From Ilyonectria destructans (lineage: Eukaryota; Ascomycota; Sordariomycetes; Hypocreales; Nectriaceae), in NCBI GenBank assembly GCA_020740775.1, contig JAHEWK010000015.1:806001-870000 (forward strand): 64,000 bases of DNA. The letters run 5' to 3'. Under the pieces are notes generated by a model. It made no database searches. It worked only from the letters and a program-made list of their open reading frames with translations, and was not told the origin of the DNA. The position numbers and the translations under genes were made by a program. This document shows positions 21,352-32,405 of the stretch, in pieces (positions within the stretch are counted from its first letter, which is position 1; each line of letters opens with the position of its first letter).

Positions 21352-22485
21352 TCAGGCGAAGGAAACATCCTTGCCAGTCTTGGCGCTCTCCAACAGACCC
21401 TCCAGCAACTGCAGCACGTCGCGCGCCTGGCTGGCCTTGACGGGCACATCCTCCTCCTTGCCGCTCTCGATGGCCTTGGCGAGCTCGGCGTAGAAGGCCT
21501 TGTAGGTCTGGGGCTCGAAGAGAGGCGCAGCGGCCTCCTTGGGGACGCCATCGTCGCCGACCAGCGTCAGCTTCAGGTTCTTGGGATCGTCCTTGCCGAA
21601 GCCAGCGTCAGTGGCCTTCCAGCCGGCCTGGAGCTGCTCCTCCTGGGGATCGAGCCCCCATTTCTGGAAGCTGCCCTTGGTGCCGCGCACCCAGAACCGG
21701 GGCTGGACGACCTCGGCACTCATGATGCTGATGCGGACGTGGACCAGGAGGCCGGGATAGGTCAGATCGGCGGTGACGCCGTCCGGGTTGACAAAGTCGT
21801 AGGTTCCCTCGCGCTGGTTGAGGGTGCGGCCGTGGATCGACTGCGGCATGCCGAAGAGCGTGTAGACCTGGTCGATCAGGTGGGTGCCGAGATCGAAGAG
21901 CGCGCTGCCGCCCTGGGCAATGGTCAAGTCGCCCTTCCAGTTGGTCGAGGCCTGGGGCTTGTAGCGCTCAAAGTGGGTGTTGAACTCGACGACGCGGCCC
22001 AGCGCACCGGTCGACACGAGGTGCTTCACGGTGAGGAAGTCGGAGTCCCATCGTCGGTTCTGGTACACGCAGATGAGGCGGTTGTTCTCCTTGGCAATGG
22101 CGATGAGCTTGTCGGCCTCGGCGGACGTGGGCACAAACGGCTTCTCGGTCAAGACGTGCTTGCCAGACTCCAGAGCGGCCTTGGTCAGCTCGAAGTGGTT
22201 GTCGGGAGGAGTGCCGATGACGACGAGGTCGACGCTGGGGTCGGCAAACAGAGCCTTGTAGTCGGCGTAGTGCTTGAGGTCGGGGTAATCATTGGGTGCC
22301 GAGTTGCCCTCCTTGGGAGATCGCTGGACGATGCTGTAGAGCTTGAACTGGGGCGTCTGGGTGATGAAGGGGATGTGGAAGACTTTGGCGGAAGCGCTGG
22401 GTTTTTAGGTCAGTGATGCGATTCACGAGTCGAGAGCTACTTACCCGTATCCGACAATACCCACGTTGAAAGTCTTGCTAGCCAT
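21352..22485 (-). CDS. Gfo/Idh/MocA family NAD(P)-dependent oxidoreductase
   Basis: Two exons, 22485-22445 and 22396-21352, give 361 aa. The tiny first exon encodes the start of the Rossmann fold; joined to exon 2 it reads VGIVGYGASAKVFH (residues 8-21), the dinucleotide-binding loop. The family catalytic lysine is in HVLTEKPF (EKP at 98-100), and the C-terminal alpha/beta domain contains GGSALFDLGTHLIDQVYTLFG with the usual active-site DxGxHxxD pattern. Members oxidise or reduce sugars, inositols or related polyols using NAD(P). The length and motifs are intact, but the substrate cannot be read from sequence. The intron donor is GTAAGT. Codon usage is strongly biased, giving an accidental 361-codon open frame on the opposite strand. 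Confidence 0.94.
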
Positions 22486-23484
22486 TTTTACAGATTGCGC
22501 AGGTTGGAAAGCGAGAGGATGAGATGAGATGAGAGTCTGAGCGAGCTGGAATCACTTCTTCACCCCTCCACAGCGCGGCGCGGAGTTATTATATAGGTAG
22601 TGCCCTGGCGTTGGGACAGCCCTCTCACAACACGACCCCTCCAAGACCCCTCCACGCGACTATTCCGTCATGAGTGGGGGAACATCCCCACGGGCTTCTC
22701 GCCGGAAGAATACCTATCGTGGCCGTTGGCGAATCAAGCCGTCACGCAGGCGCCACGATTGCTCAATTGCTCAATGATGGGGCTCTGCCGCGGACCCGAA
22801 GGTGGATTCCGCCGAGAAAGAGACGACGGAGATGCCATTTTGGTCGCCGCCAATCTTGACCCTGTGCTAGAGGCTCATGAGGCTGCCAAGCTGTGTGCTT
22901 GTCTCCGCACGCCATGCACGCTATTAAACGCGCCCTCAGTTTCAACGGAAACACTTGCAAGATCTAGCGGATAGACTTGCCCTGCGCAAAATCCAGCATC
23001 AGCTGAACGCATGGGAATTGCAATATGCGTCCCCTTCTCCGCACCATCTCGTCACGCCGGCTGTGCGGGGCCGGTTCGCGCCCGCTTGGTTCCGGCGAAC
23101 ATCTCCGCATTCATAGCATGCGGAGAGGCGGCCTTCCCCAGAATGAGTGTCTGAACCATCTCTGAAGGGGTTTGGGATGTCCCCGGTGTAAAGAGCACGG
23201 CGTGTGCTACGGCATCCAAGAGGAATCGCCAGTTCGAAGCTCTGTTCGTGAAGCATTCCTCTGGTCTCTGATCTAGAACTTGTCTCGCGCTTCGCACTTT
23301 TTCCCCGCGACCCGAGATGTGGATCGGCGCTCTCCAAAAGTCCGGCCGCGATTCAAAAGTATCACAGCAGACGGGTTCATCAGTGAACTTTTATAGCAAT
23401 ATACCCCCTTTCAAAGACTTGATAAATCATTTGAAGTCATAAAGAATCACAGACTTTGACTTGTACATCAAACCCACCGTAACC
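22486..23484. other. Shared divergent promoter region
   Basis: 999 bp between the divergent Gfo/Idh/MocA (-) and GST-fold (+) genes. A TATA-like element for the minus gene lies at 22589-22595. Short frames here show no domain. Confidence 0.55.
22589..22595 (-). promoter_or_regulatory. Candidate TATA box
   Basis: TATATAA on the minus strand, about 104 bp upstream of the Gfo/Idh/MocA start codon. Confidence 0.45.
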
Positions 23485-24307
23485 ATGGCATCAACAGACC
23501 CCACTCCACTCACCGTGTACCGTGGCTCAGCAAAGACGGGCGTATACGTCTGGTCTCCCTTCGTCATCAAGCTCGAGGCTCGGCTGCGATTTGACGGCAT
23601 CCCATACAAAGTCGGCGAAGGCTCTCCCATGTCGGCGCCGCGAGGCAAGATCCCGTACATCGATCTCGGGGCAGCCGGCGAGCAACTGGGCGACTCGGCA
23701 TTCATCATCCGCAGGCTCGTCGACGATGGCGTCATCGCCGACCTCAACGCCAGCGTCCCGCCCGTCCAGCGAGCCCACGACTTGGCGATCCGCGCGCTGA
23801 TGGAGGACAAGGTGTACTTTTACGGCACGCGCGAGAAGTGGTGCGACAACTACGCCGCCATGCGCGCGGGCGCCCTGGCCGCAATCCCCTGGCCGCTCCA
23901 GTGGCTGGTCGGCCTGATTGCGCAGCGCAGTGTCGCGAGGACGCTCTACGGCCAGGGCGCCGGGCGGTTCACCGACGACGAAGTCGAGACGCTGAAGGAG
24001 GAAGTTTGGGAGAGCGTCGCGGCGCTGCTGGCCGATGCCAACAGGGCTAGCTCCGGCGCGCCGGGTCCCTTTTGGGTGCTCGGCGGCGAAGGTCCCACGG
24101 AGGCGGACGCATCGCTGTTTGGCTTCGTAGCCACGGCGTTGATCTGTGATGCGTAAGTGCTTCTGCGAAGCGTTCTAGAATTCGAAATTGACGTGAAATC
24201 CTAGAGCACCCACGACTGCCAAGATTGTGAGGTCGTATCCCGTGGTTATCGATTATGCGGATCGGATCCACCACAAGTATTTCCCCGATTACGAGAAATG
24301 GGAATAA
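23485..24307 (+). CDS. Glutathione S-transferase-fold protein (FAX/metaxin-like)
   Basis: Two exons, 23485-24152 and 24205-24307, give 256 aa. The N-terminal thioredoxin-like part reads LTVYRG...WSPFVIKLEARLRFDGIPYKV, then KIPYIDL and GDSAFIIRRLVD. This is the arrangement of the failed-axon-connections/metaxin (Tom37-like) GST group, in which the catalytic Cys/Ser is replaced by a WSPF-type turn. The C-terminal helical domain ends with GPTEADASLFGFVATALICDA, matching the conserved P-x-x-xD-x-x-xF element of GST C-domains. The second exon supplies a short basic tail. Possible roles are glutathione-dependent detoxification or mitochondrial outer-membrane biology; the sequence does not decide. 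The start is the only ATG giving the complete N-terminal strand. Confidence 0.88.
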
Positions 24308-27300
24308 GGCCGGGTCGGTGCGTTCTTGTGTGCTTTGCTTGGCGTTCGGTTTGGTGGGATATGGATACGGGGGATCCTAAAATGCGAGCTGAGAATGAAT
24401 GTGGGATATTGGCCAGACATGTTACGAAGTTGCGAGTTGTATTTGAGTGTATTTGAGGATAGCATGCTGGGCTAACGACGGAGACACCGCAACGTAGCAG
24501 GTAGTTTCGATCGAGGTTTCTATTACCAAAGGGTTAGCAAATACATCAATTTCGTGAATTGATCCAACTCGAACCGACCAGTTGACTAGACATGTTGCGG
24601 TGAAAGCCTGTGTAAGTCGAGAGCCTCACATGGTGGAGTTGAGCCGGCCATGCACTCGTGTAACTCTGAACTTTCAAACTCAACAAACGCATACACTTGT
24701 GGCGAGTAGGATCACAAGATCCAGTGACATCCAGAGCTTGATATAACAAATCCAAAAGCGAACCTGCGTAGAACTTGGCGGACGCGAGTGTTGGAAGCAT
24801 ACACTTGACAAGCCGCCTCCCTGATCGATAAGTCGTGTCTCGCCGTTGCGGTATAATGGTTCTCGACTAAACCACTCACCTAAATGTCAAGCCAGATCTG
24901 CAAATTATTAGCATACCAACACCCAAAACCCGAGTGTTTGACAAAGGGAAGTTCAGAAACCACGGCTGAAATTCCACCTTGGTGGGCGTCTCGGTCTCAC
25001 ATGGCTCGAACTTCAACCAGGCAGAATACGAAGCAGACACCTCCGCATCTCCCAGCCCCCGCCGTCCGTCCGAGCGGCTCCCTTATGCTTGTCTTCCCCA
25101 AAGTAGCGCTTAGATCATAGGTTCAGATCGCCAAACCGAAGATGCGCATGTGGTCCCCACATGTCCGCAAGTTCATGTGCCCTAGCCCAACCTCGGCCGA
25201 CATATCACGCAGGAACGCCATGTTTACCCTCAATCTCCGGGCGTGCATTGCAGATCTGTCGAATCAAGCCGCAACCCAAGTGTAGGATAAAAGAGCTCAC
25301 ATCAATTTGCAGAAAAGGGGCGCAAAAACAGCGTACGAGAACGCGCATCGACATGGGGGTGTGGCGGTGTCAACGGCGTAGCCGCCTGGGAACCGGTTGG
25401 GTTGCATGCAGCGCTACGATCGGATTGCATCAGGAGGGAAAATCTTGGCCGTGGCCCGGAACAAATAGATCTGCTAATCAAGCCTTCTCTTAATTTCTCT
25501 TGGTCATCTCCTTTGGGCGTCGGGCGTATGCGTCGTCGGGAGAGCCAGCCCTCATGGCGCTCCGACACTCGAGGGACCCCCCCTAGTGGCTGCGATGCAA
25601 CGTGCCCAATGGAGAGCTCGGTCTTTGCAAGCTCTGGATTTAGAATACCCGCCCGCGGTGACTCTTCTAGCCCCAGGGGCAGGCTGGCTGAAGGTGGAAT
25701 GCGTGTGTGTTGCATCCGCGTTGGCGCACTCCATCGCCACCACACCACCCAAAACTGCGCGCACACTCTCACAGAAACAGGTCGAAGGGGTGCCGTGATC
25801 CACTGCATTATGCATAAGGCATGCGCCGTTGCTCGATTGTTTTACGAGGCTCTGGAGATGCACAAAGTCCGCGGGCATGGCTGCCGCAACCACTTGCAGC
25901 TACGTTGCCGTCACCACCACGGCCCAAGTTGATCGGGGCGAGACGCACAGTGGGCATTGGGCATTTGAGATCAGGCAATGGCTGGCTGGGATCGATGTAG
26001 GGTAGTTTTGTCTGCTTTTTCCTTGTGACCAATACGAGCAGGGGAGGCGAGGATGATGCTCTTTTGTCAGTTACACGAAGGCCGCGTACTCCGTACAGTT
26101 GCTGAAGCAATGGACGTCCACTGTTGGTGATGGATGCAACGTCGGCCGTCTCAACTCCAAACAACCTGTTTCCGCGATGAAATCGACGAGTTAATCTCGC
26201 GTCCGGTTCTTCCACTCGACCTGATGGTTCGGTAATTAGCATCCCCAGAAATCGTCAATCAGCCTACCCTCCACTCCGGCGGCGTCCATTCGCGCATCCC
26301 AACTCGGACATGACCATCAAATCGCCCAGGTCATCGCGCTGCAAAGAATCCCTGGCCATCCAACCCCGCCGCACCCTGGGCTGCGATCAACCGGCAACGG
26401 GCGACCGGGGGGGTGTCGGATTTTTCATGTGCGCGCCCTTCTTCACAAGCAACGGCCAGCGGAGAGCCTCGGCGTGGCGCACGGAGGAGGCGCTCAACGA
26501 GGAGAGCTAGGGCAAAAGAGTCTCGGCCGTATCGTCAGAGCCAGCTCGATTCGCTCGATTCGCTCGATGGCCCACGGTCCAACAGCGAAAGGCGACCTGG
26601 GGGCTGGGATCCGACGGGGCCTGCTCTCAACCCCCCGGTAACAACGCGCAGGGGGGTCGAGAGCAAAGAATCATTGGCTTCTAGGCCGTCCGCCTGCGGC
26701 ACAGGGACCACTGCGGGACAAGTATCTGCGGGGGAAATTAACGCCATCGACAGACCAAGGCACAGAGTTGGAGAGTTGGTTACCCCGGACGGACCGGACG
26801 CCCGACCTGGGGAGGTTGTGCCGGGCCTTGCGTGGTGTTAGTTGCAGGTTTTTTGTCATGGAATTGGGGAACACGGCCATCAACTGGAAACGGAACGGGG
26901 AGAACAACCAAACCAAGGCAGGCGTGTGTAAGTCCCGGCCGAGGGCGTGAATGGTAGCGCAGCTGCGTCATTCTCGCACTGGCCGACACACCTGATGGAA
27001 CGCGATGACGACGATGCTTCTTCCGTCGTTCCAGTATTCCCTCCCGCAACACCAAGCCGCGATCAGCGCCCTCCACCTCTTGTTCCTGCGTCGTGCAGCC
27101 CTGGCGCTCCCGTCGCCCGAGTTTCGAGATGGTTGCCATTCCGGGCCTCAGCTTGACCCGTCAATCGTCAATTACGAAGTCGACCCAGTCCCTGGACGGC
27201 CTGTTTCGATGCTATTCCTATTCTCGGCCTCTGCGGGTCATCGGCCTCGGGAACCTTGGCAGGCGACGGGCGACGAGCAAGCAAGGCCGCCGCGCCCCTG

Positions 27301-28502
27301 TCATTTGACATGTGACCGATTTGCGCGTTGGCCTGTCGAAGGATTCTCTATCTTGAGCGTTTACAAATCCAAACTGGCTCAATGCCCAGAGCAATGTGCC
27401 GTGCAAAGTTAATTGCTTGGTATTGCAATGCGGACAGTTGGAGGCTTGGCCCTCAACCCCAGGTTTCGGCACAGACTTACAAGTCCTTACGGGGCAAATC
27501 GAGCCACTTTTCCTGGGCGGAAAATCGGTGGGTTCATCGGGGGGCAAGATCCGCAAGAAGGACATGGACGGGGAAGAGAGTGGATCAATCTCTCTCTTTG
27601 CTACGAATCTTGGAATACGTCCTTTCAATGCAGTTCGCCCAGCCCTAGTCGTGCAAATCTCCAGTCGCCGAGATTAACTCCCCTAGAAAAAGGCTTCATT
27701 TCTGGATCCAGCAGCTTCTAGATCCAGCAAGCCGTCCTCTTCACATGTCCCCGTTGGCTGCTTGCTGTCCCCTCTCATCTCTATGCTACCCCCCGGGGCG
27801 TTGGTGCGGTGTCGCCCCGTCGATCTGCTCGGCAGTGTGGTTCGAATGCGGAAGTCCAGCCGGCCGAGAACAGAAACCGACTGCTCGAATGGAGCAGCCT
27901 AGTTCTCCGCGAAATACGTCTTCCCCAGGTTGCATCCCCAGGCCGGAGAGTGGGTTGGCTCTCCGCCGCTTGTAACCACACCACCCCCGAATTGAACTCC
28001 CCCATCACCAGCCTGCACCATGTGGAGTTTTTACGCTTCAGGGCTTGCGGTTCCTTTGTTAACCCCCCAGGCCGGGTTCCTTGCGACTAGCAACGTCCTT
28101 TCGGCCCTGTTGTCCCCATTCGCCTCCATCCCGGTGCCTCCTCCTCATGCAGGACCCGGGTCATCGCCTTGGAACCCGGCCATCCACACCATCACCACCG
28201 AGAGTGCATACGGTGGCCCTCGCGTGGCATGGCAGGAAATGGTACGGCCAGACTCTGAATGGTAGAATCATGGCTGGTCCGGGCAGATCGTCCCGCCGTC
28301 AGTGTCCATAGTCGTCCTCCTAGTGCCATCGCACATACAAAAGGGCACCCTCCATCCGCCTCATTCGACTTCTTTTCCCTCCCTCCTCATCCACTCGCTC
28401 ACCGGACCAGCTTCACTCGTTGTCTACTTCAGCCCTCAGCAACCTCAGCACTCCTCAATCACCAGCTTCATCTTAAGCCAAAGCCTTTCAACCACCTTCA
28501 AA
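24308..28502. other. 4.2-kb gene-poor stretch
   Basis: No domain-bearing frame was found on either strand; the frames present (up to about 176 codons) overlap on opposite strands and look random. A tandem repeat lies at 26544-26568. The right end contains the CFEM gene's promoter and 5'UTR. No transposon protein, terminal repeats or tRNA were recognised. Confidence 0.5.
26544..26568. repeat. GCTCGATTC tandem repeat
   Basis: Two exact 9-bp units plus a partial third copy. Simple intergenic repeat. Confidence 0.7.
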
Positions 28503-29176
28503 ATGAAGTACGCTTTCGTTGCCCTTGCCCTCGCCGCCGCCGCGCGTGCCCAGTCCCGAAGTGACATCCCCTCGTGTGCCATCGACTGCCTCGACTCGGC
28601 CATCACCAGCGAGACCAAGTGCTCGACCACCGACTACGCCTGCGTCTGCAAGGACTTCGACTCCATCCAGGGCAGTGCCACCAGCTGTGTCGTCAAGGCT
28701 TGCGGTGCCGACGTCGCCGTCAGTAAGTTTTCACCTCACTCTCCGCTTCCATTGGGCTTCATATCTCGGTGGTGTTTTCACTTATACGATGCTAACTGAA
28801 ATACCCAGACAAGGTCCTCCCCGCCGTCCAGGCTCTTTGCGATGCTGTCGCAAGCGGCGGCAGCGAGACTACCGCCGCTGCTGAGACTACCGCCGCTGCC
28901 GCGACTACCTCTGCCGCTGCCGTGACCACTGCTGCTCCTGAGACTACCGCGGCTGCTGAGACCACCTCCGCCGCTGTCGAGACCACCTCTGAGGCTGCTG
29001 AGACCACCGCCGCTGCTGAGACCACCACCATCGTCACCAAGCCCGCTACCTCCCCCAACGCCACCGTTAGCACCTCCAAGCCCTCGTCGACCGCCACCGT
29101 CGTCACCGGCGGCGCTGCTGTCCTCGGCTCCGTTGGCGGCCTGGCCATGCTCGTTCTCGGTGCCCTTGCTCTGTAA
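28503..29176 (+). CDS. CFEM-domain GPI-anchored cell-surface protein
   Basis: Two exons, 28503-28722 and 28809-29176, give 195 aa. A signal peptide (residues 1-16, AARAQ) is followed by a CFEM domain with all eight cysteines (IPSCAIDCLD, TKCSTTDYACVCKDF, ATSCVVKACG, VQALC) and the Asp in the TTDYAC loop that in CFEM haemophores coordinates haem iron. After it comes a stalk of about 75 residues built from ETTAAA-like Ala/Thr/Glu repeats, probably O-glycosylated, and a hydrophobic tail (GGLAMLVLGALAL) typical of GPI attachment. CFEM proteins act in haem/iron capture, wall integrity and host interaction. The intron interrupts the CFEM domain before the eighth cysteine. Confidence 0.95.
28860..29030 (+). 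repeat. Coding tandem repeat of the CFEM stalk
   Basis: Degenerate GAGACTACCGCCGCTGCT-type units encode ETTAAA repeats. Such tracts expand and contract easily, so stalk length may vary between strains. Confidence 0.7.
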
Positions 29177-30442
29177 AGAGCTTGATCACTACTGAGCTCT
29201 CTTTGGGGGGTTGTCCTCCTCTGAGGCCTCCCCCTGATGGAATGACAAAGTTATGGGTTTCTTTCCGTGGGCTGTGATACATGTCAAGATAGTTACGGTT
29301 CACGAAGCGGCTCTCGCTGTGCTGAATTGTTGGGTTGGATTGATGTCCTCTGGACGTGTAATTTAATACAACTAGGATCTGGGTAATATTAATGGAGTCT
29401 GCCGATCGGCAGCGATTGGATACATACAAACGTGAATTTGCCACTGCCGAAATGTGAAATGTGCCTTTCTCTCATCTCATTCGCCTGACAGGTCAAAACC
29501 GGCAATGTCGCAGCCGCCGACGAAGCCGTGGCACACCAGGATTCGCACATCGCCTGTCGTCAGCTCACATCGAGATCGACATGACACTAAAACTGACCTG
29601 GCGTAGCTGTCAAAACCAGCAAATAAACGCCTAGTGTCACAAGCTCAAGGCCGGCTTCTCCGACTGGTAGTGCCTCGGAATTGCTGGGAGGGCGCCAAGA
29701 GCCGGATTAAGCATCTCACTAGCAGCTCGTGTTTCTCTTCCATTAGACTTCTGGGGGATTTCTGTCAAGGTTTTCAGGTCGGCAGAAGATCGATTGGAGA
29801 ACCAATCAATACTGGTATTGCCACTCTTGTCAAGGTCAGGCGGTGGCTTGTCTTGATCCATGGGCGCTTGGTACATGTGGCGAGCGAATCCACGAGGCCG
29901 AGCGATTTAGCCATTACCGGCATCGAAGTTTGCTTTTGCCCATTCCCGATACTGGTTATACCCGTTTTAGCCCCCAATTGCCTTGCATCTCCTTAGTTTC
30001 CCTGTCTTGGCTAGTAAATACGGAACTATTGTCATCCCGCCCATCGACATGATGACGTTGAATCAGCCCGATATGCGGGGTTTAGGAGCAGGGCATTCGG
30101 CCGATGTTACCCACAAGAGCGCAGCGACTAACCGGTCACCTTGGATACGAGGGGTGTGGCACACCAAGACGGGTTACGGCTGGGAGTGAATTAATCGTGT
30201 GTTCGTCGGAGGACTCAATTACGCATATTGGTTGGCTGTCCAAGTATTCAACATCCAACATACGCCAGTATGACTAAAGTAGTTCAATACAATACTCTAA
30301 ACTCGTATTCATGATATATATTCACAGTGATATTCTTTTGTGACGAGTTGATGTCCAAGTCCATCTAATTGTGTATCCAAACCAGTCTACCCGTTACCCT
30401 ATAGCTCGGCAATGGGCGGACGTAGCCAAACCAGCTGCTTCT
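29177..30442. other. Intergenic between convergent genes
   Basis: 1.27 kb between the CFEM gene (+) and the hydrolase gene (-). No supported gene, repeat or RNA; the portion after 30190 is AT-rich. Confidence 0.55.
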
Positions 30443-31525
30443 TCACACCTTCTCATGCCCTTGAGTGAGGCCTTCGTCGATTTCTTTGATCCAATCATGC
30501 ACACTCTCTGCCATCGCGAAACTCGAGGCTTCAATGTTGTCAGCGTACACTCACTCACGTAAATCGTCATCAACAAACTTACCAACTTTGGTGCAAAACG
30601 CGTGTGGGATATCTCCCTCGGCCACCAATATCTTAGTCCTCCCTCCCCTTTCCCCATGCTCCCTCCGCCGCTCAATCAACTCATCCCTCGCCCAGTTCGC
30701 AACCCAATGGTCCTCGCGCCCATAAAACAAGAAGAACTTGGGCGTCGTCTGGTCGTCGTCATCGTCGTCGTCCTGTTCCGCCACTTCCCACAGCTCCTCT
30801 CCCCAGCGCTCCTCGCGGATCATCTCCAACTCTGACAGGCCAAGATGAATGGCCTGGTGCACACCGTCGCGGCTCTTGAGCCAGCGCGCCGTGACTTCCG
30901 CGGTCAGCGGCGTGAAGCCCATGATCTTGTTGACTATCCACGTCAGAGTGCCCTTGGTGAAGACACTGAGGATTAGGCGGGCACCAATGTGCGCGACATT
31001 GTCGAGGATAGGGAGGACACGGCGCACCGACTCGACCCTGGTGCCGCTGGGGGACCGGCCGATGTGCGTGAGCGTTGGGAAGAGCAGGAAGCCGTACTTG
31101 AGATTGAGGTGCGGCGCTCGGTCCGGCGACTTCATGTGCCGATGGAAGATCTCGACAGAAATGAAGCTGCCAACCGAATGTCCCATCAAAGCCACAAAGT
31201 CGTAGGGCTTCCCGGCTGTCCCGTCACCCAGTCGCACTCGCTTCGCAGCGACGTCATCGTAAATGCCCTCAATCTGGCCGTCTAGATCCCACGGCTCATT
31301 GCCCTCCCCAAATGGCTCATGGTCACCGTCACTAAACCCTAGGAGATTCCTGCCATATATGTCGTACGCAGTCTCGACCTCGGACTTTTGCAGAAATCCG
31401 CGGAGATTGGTGAGGAAATCTGTATAGTACTCAACGAGGCCGGGGTTACCGCACACAAAGTAGACGAGGGCATGCCGCTTGACGCCCTTTTCCGTGCCCG
31501 ACGGAAGCCATATTTCAGGATACAT
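30443..31525 (-). CDS. Lipid-droplet-associated serine hydrolase-like alpha/beta hydrolase
   Basis: Two exons, 31525-30583 and 30528-30443, give 342 aa; the intron has a CTGAC branch site. The protein shows the LDAH/DUF2305 pattern: a VYFVCGNPGLVEYYTDFL oxyanion/strand region near the N-terminus, the nucleophile elbow in ALMGHSVGSFISVEIF (GHSVG), a long hydrophobic middle (LKYGFLLFPTLTHIG) and a late FFLFYGREDHWV segment with the acid, then HAFC with the catalytic histidine. Homologues sit on lipid droplets and influence sterol-ester or triglyceride turnover. A run of seven Asp precedes the FFLFYG strand. The frame stays open a little upstream without ATG, so a short additional 5' exon is possible. 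Confidence 0.88.
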
Positions 31526-32405
31526 CGTCAAGCCTCCTATTGAGCACGACAAATCGGTTCCGGGGTCAGTAAAGTGTTGTAGTTTGGAGTTCGACCGAAG
31601 ACGCCAGCGGTGCCTTGAACTACGAATCTGCGATAAGATTACGTAGTACTAGGCACAGTGCGACATTATCAGATTATGGTCTCTTAATGTAGAATGTCCG
31701 AATTTCGCAACAAACCCACGTCAATTGATTCACTTTTTGTGAGCAATATTTCAATCATTCATCCAATTATTGATTGCTACTGCCAATGCACATTGGAATC
31801 CCTCTGGCATTTGACAGCCACTGCTACTGTAAACTGGTAAAAGTGAAACGCTCCAGACAGAGTTTACGTATCGTCGGATATTACTGTTCAACACCCACAC
31901 TGTGTTACCCTACTCACTTCAGATGATGCGCAGACGCAGCATATTGAACACCATTACCGTTAGACAGGGCGCATCTGCCGAGGACTAATTATCATAACTT
32001 GACACCTCGAACTTTTGATGCTTTGAGTGACCAAGTATACGAGACTATTATGTTCATCAAATAGCCAAACACAACTGTCACACGCACCACCACTCATCAA
32101 ATCAATGTCAATTAAACTACTGCTTGGTCTCATCGTCTTCACTGGTCATCTTGCTCTACCGTCAGCTACTATCGGCTCCGCCGACTTCCAGCCTTCAAAC
32201 ATCACAAGTAGGATCATCTGCGGGCGAAAACTCACACGTTCCCAGCAACTGTCGCTGCACATGACCTTTCCCACATCCTCACATTAAGCTCCCTAATAGA
32301 AGCCAAACACCGAAGCGCATGCTAGACAACATGTTCTGTGTCGTCATTCTAGACACGCATTCGAATGTTGTGCGTTGATGTGTCCATAATCCATTCATCC
32401 GTTAT
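31526..32405. other. Intergenic, possible small ORF
   Basis: AT-rich 0.9 kb between the hydrolase gene start and the 3' end of the PFF1-like gene. The only frame of note is the short plus-strand one at 32105-32287. Confidence 0.5.
32105..32287 (+). CDS. Possible 60-aa secreted peptide
   Basis: An ATG-initiated frame whose first 25 residues (starting MSIKLLLGLIVFTGHLAL) resemble a signal peptide. The rest is short, polar and has a single cysteine; no family is recognised. A GTAGGA donor-like site follows codon 37, so a spliced form is conceivable. The hydrophobic start is the only support, and chance is a reasonable alternative. Confidence 0.2.
   Translation: MSIKLLLGLIVFTGHLALPSATIGSADFQPSNITSRIICGRKLTRSQQLSLHMTFPTSSH

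Noticed and set aside
21331..22416. 361-codon open frame on the plus strand
   Set aside because: It lies exactly antisense to the Gfo/Idh/MocA gene and is Leu/Gly/Val-rich with no domain; it is a by-product of biased codon use on the true strand.
24841..24890. tRNA-like string GCGGTATAATGGTT
   Set aside because: It resembles the 5' part of a tRNA D-arm (A box), but no B box (GGTTCGANNCC) or acceptor-stem complement follows at a proper distance.
27835..27850. GGTTCGAATGC, similar to a tRNA B box
   Set aside because: No A box at the required spacing upstream and the flanks cannot form an acceptor stem.
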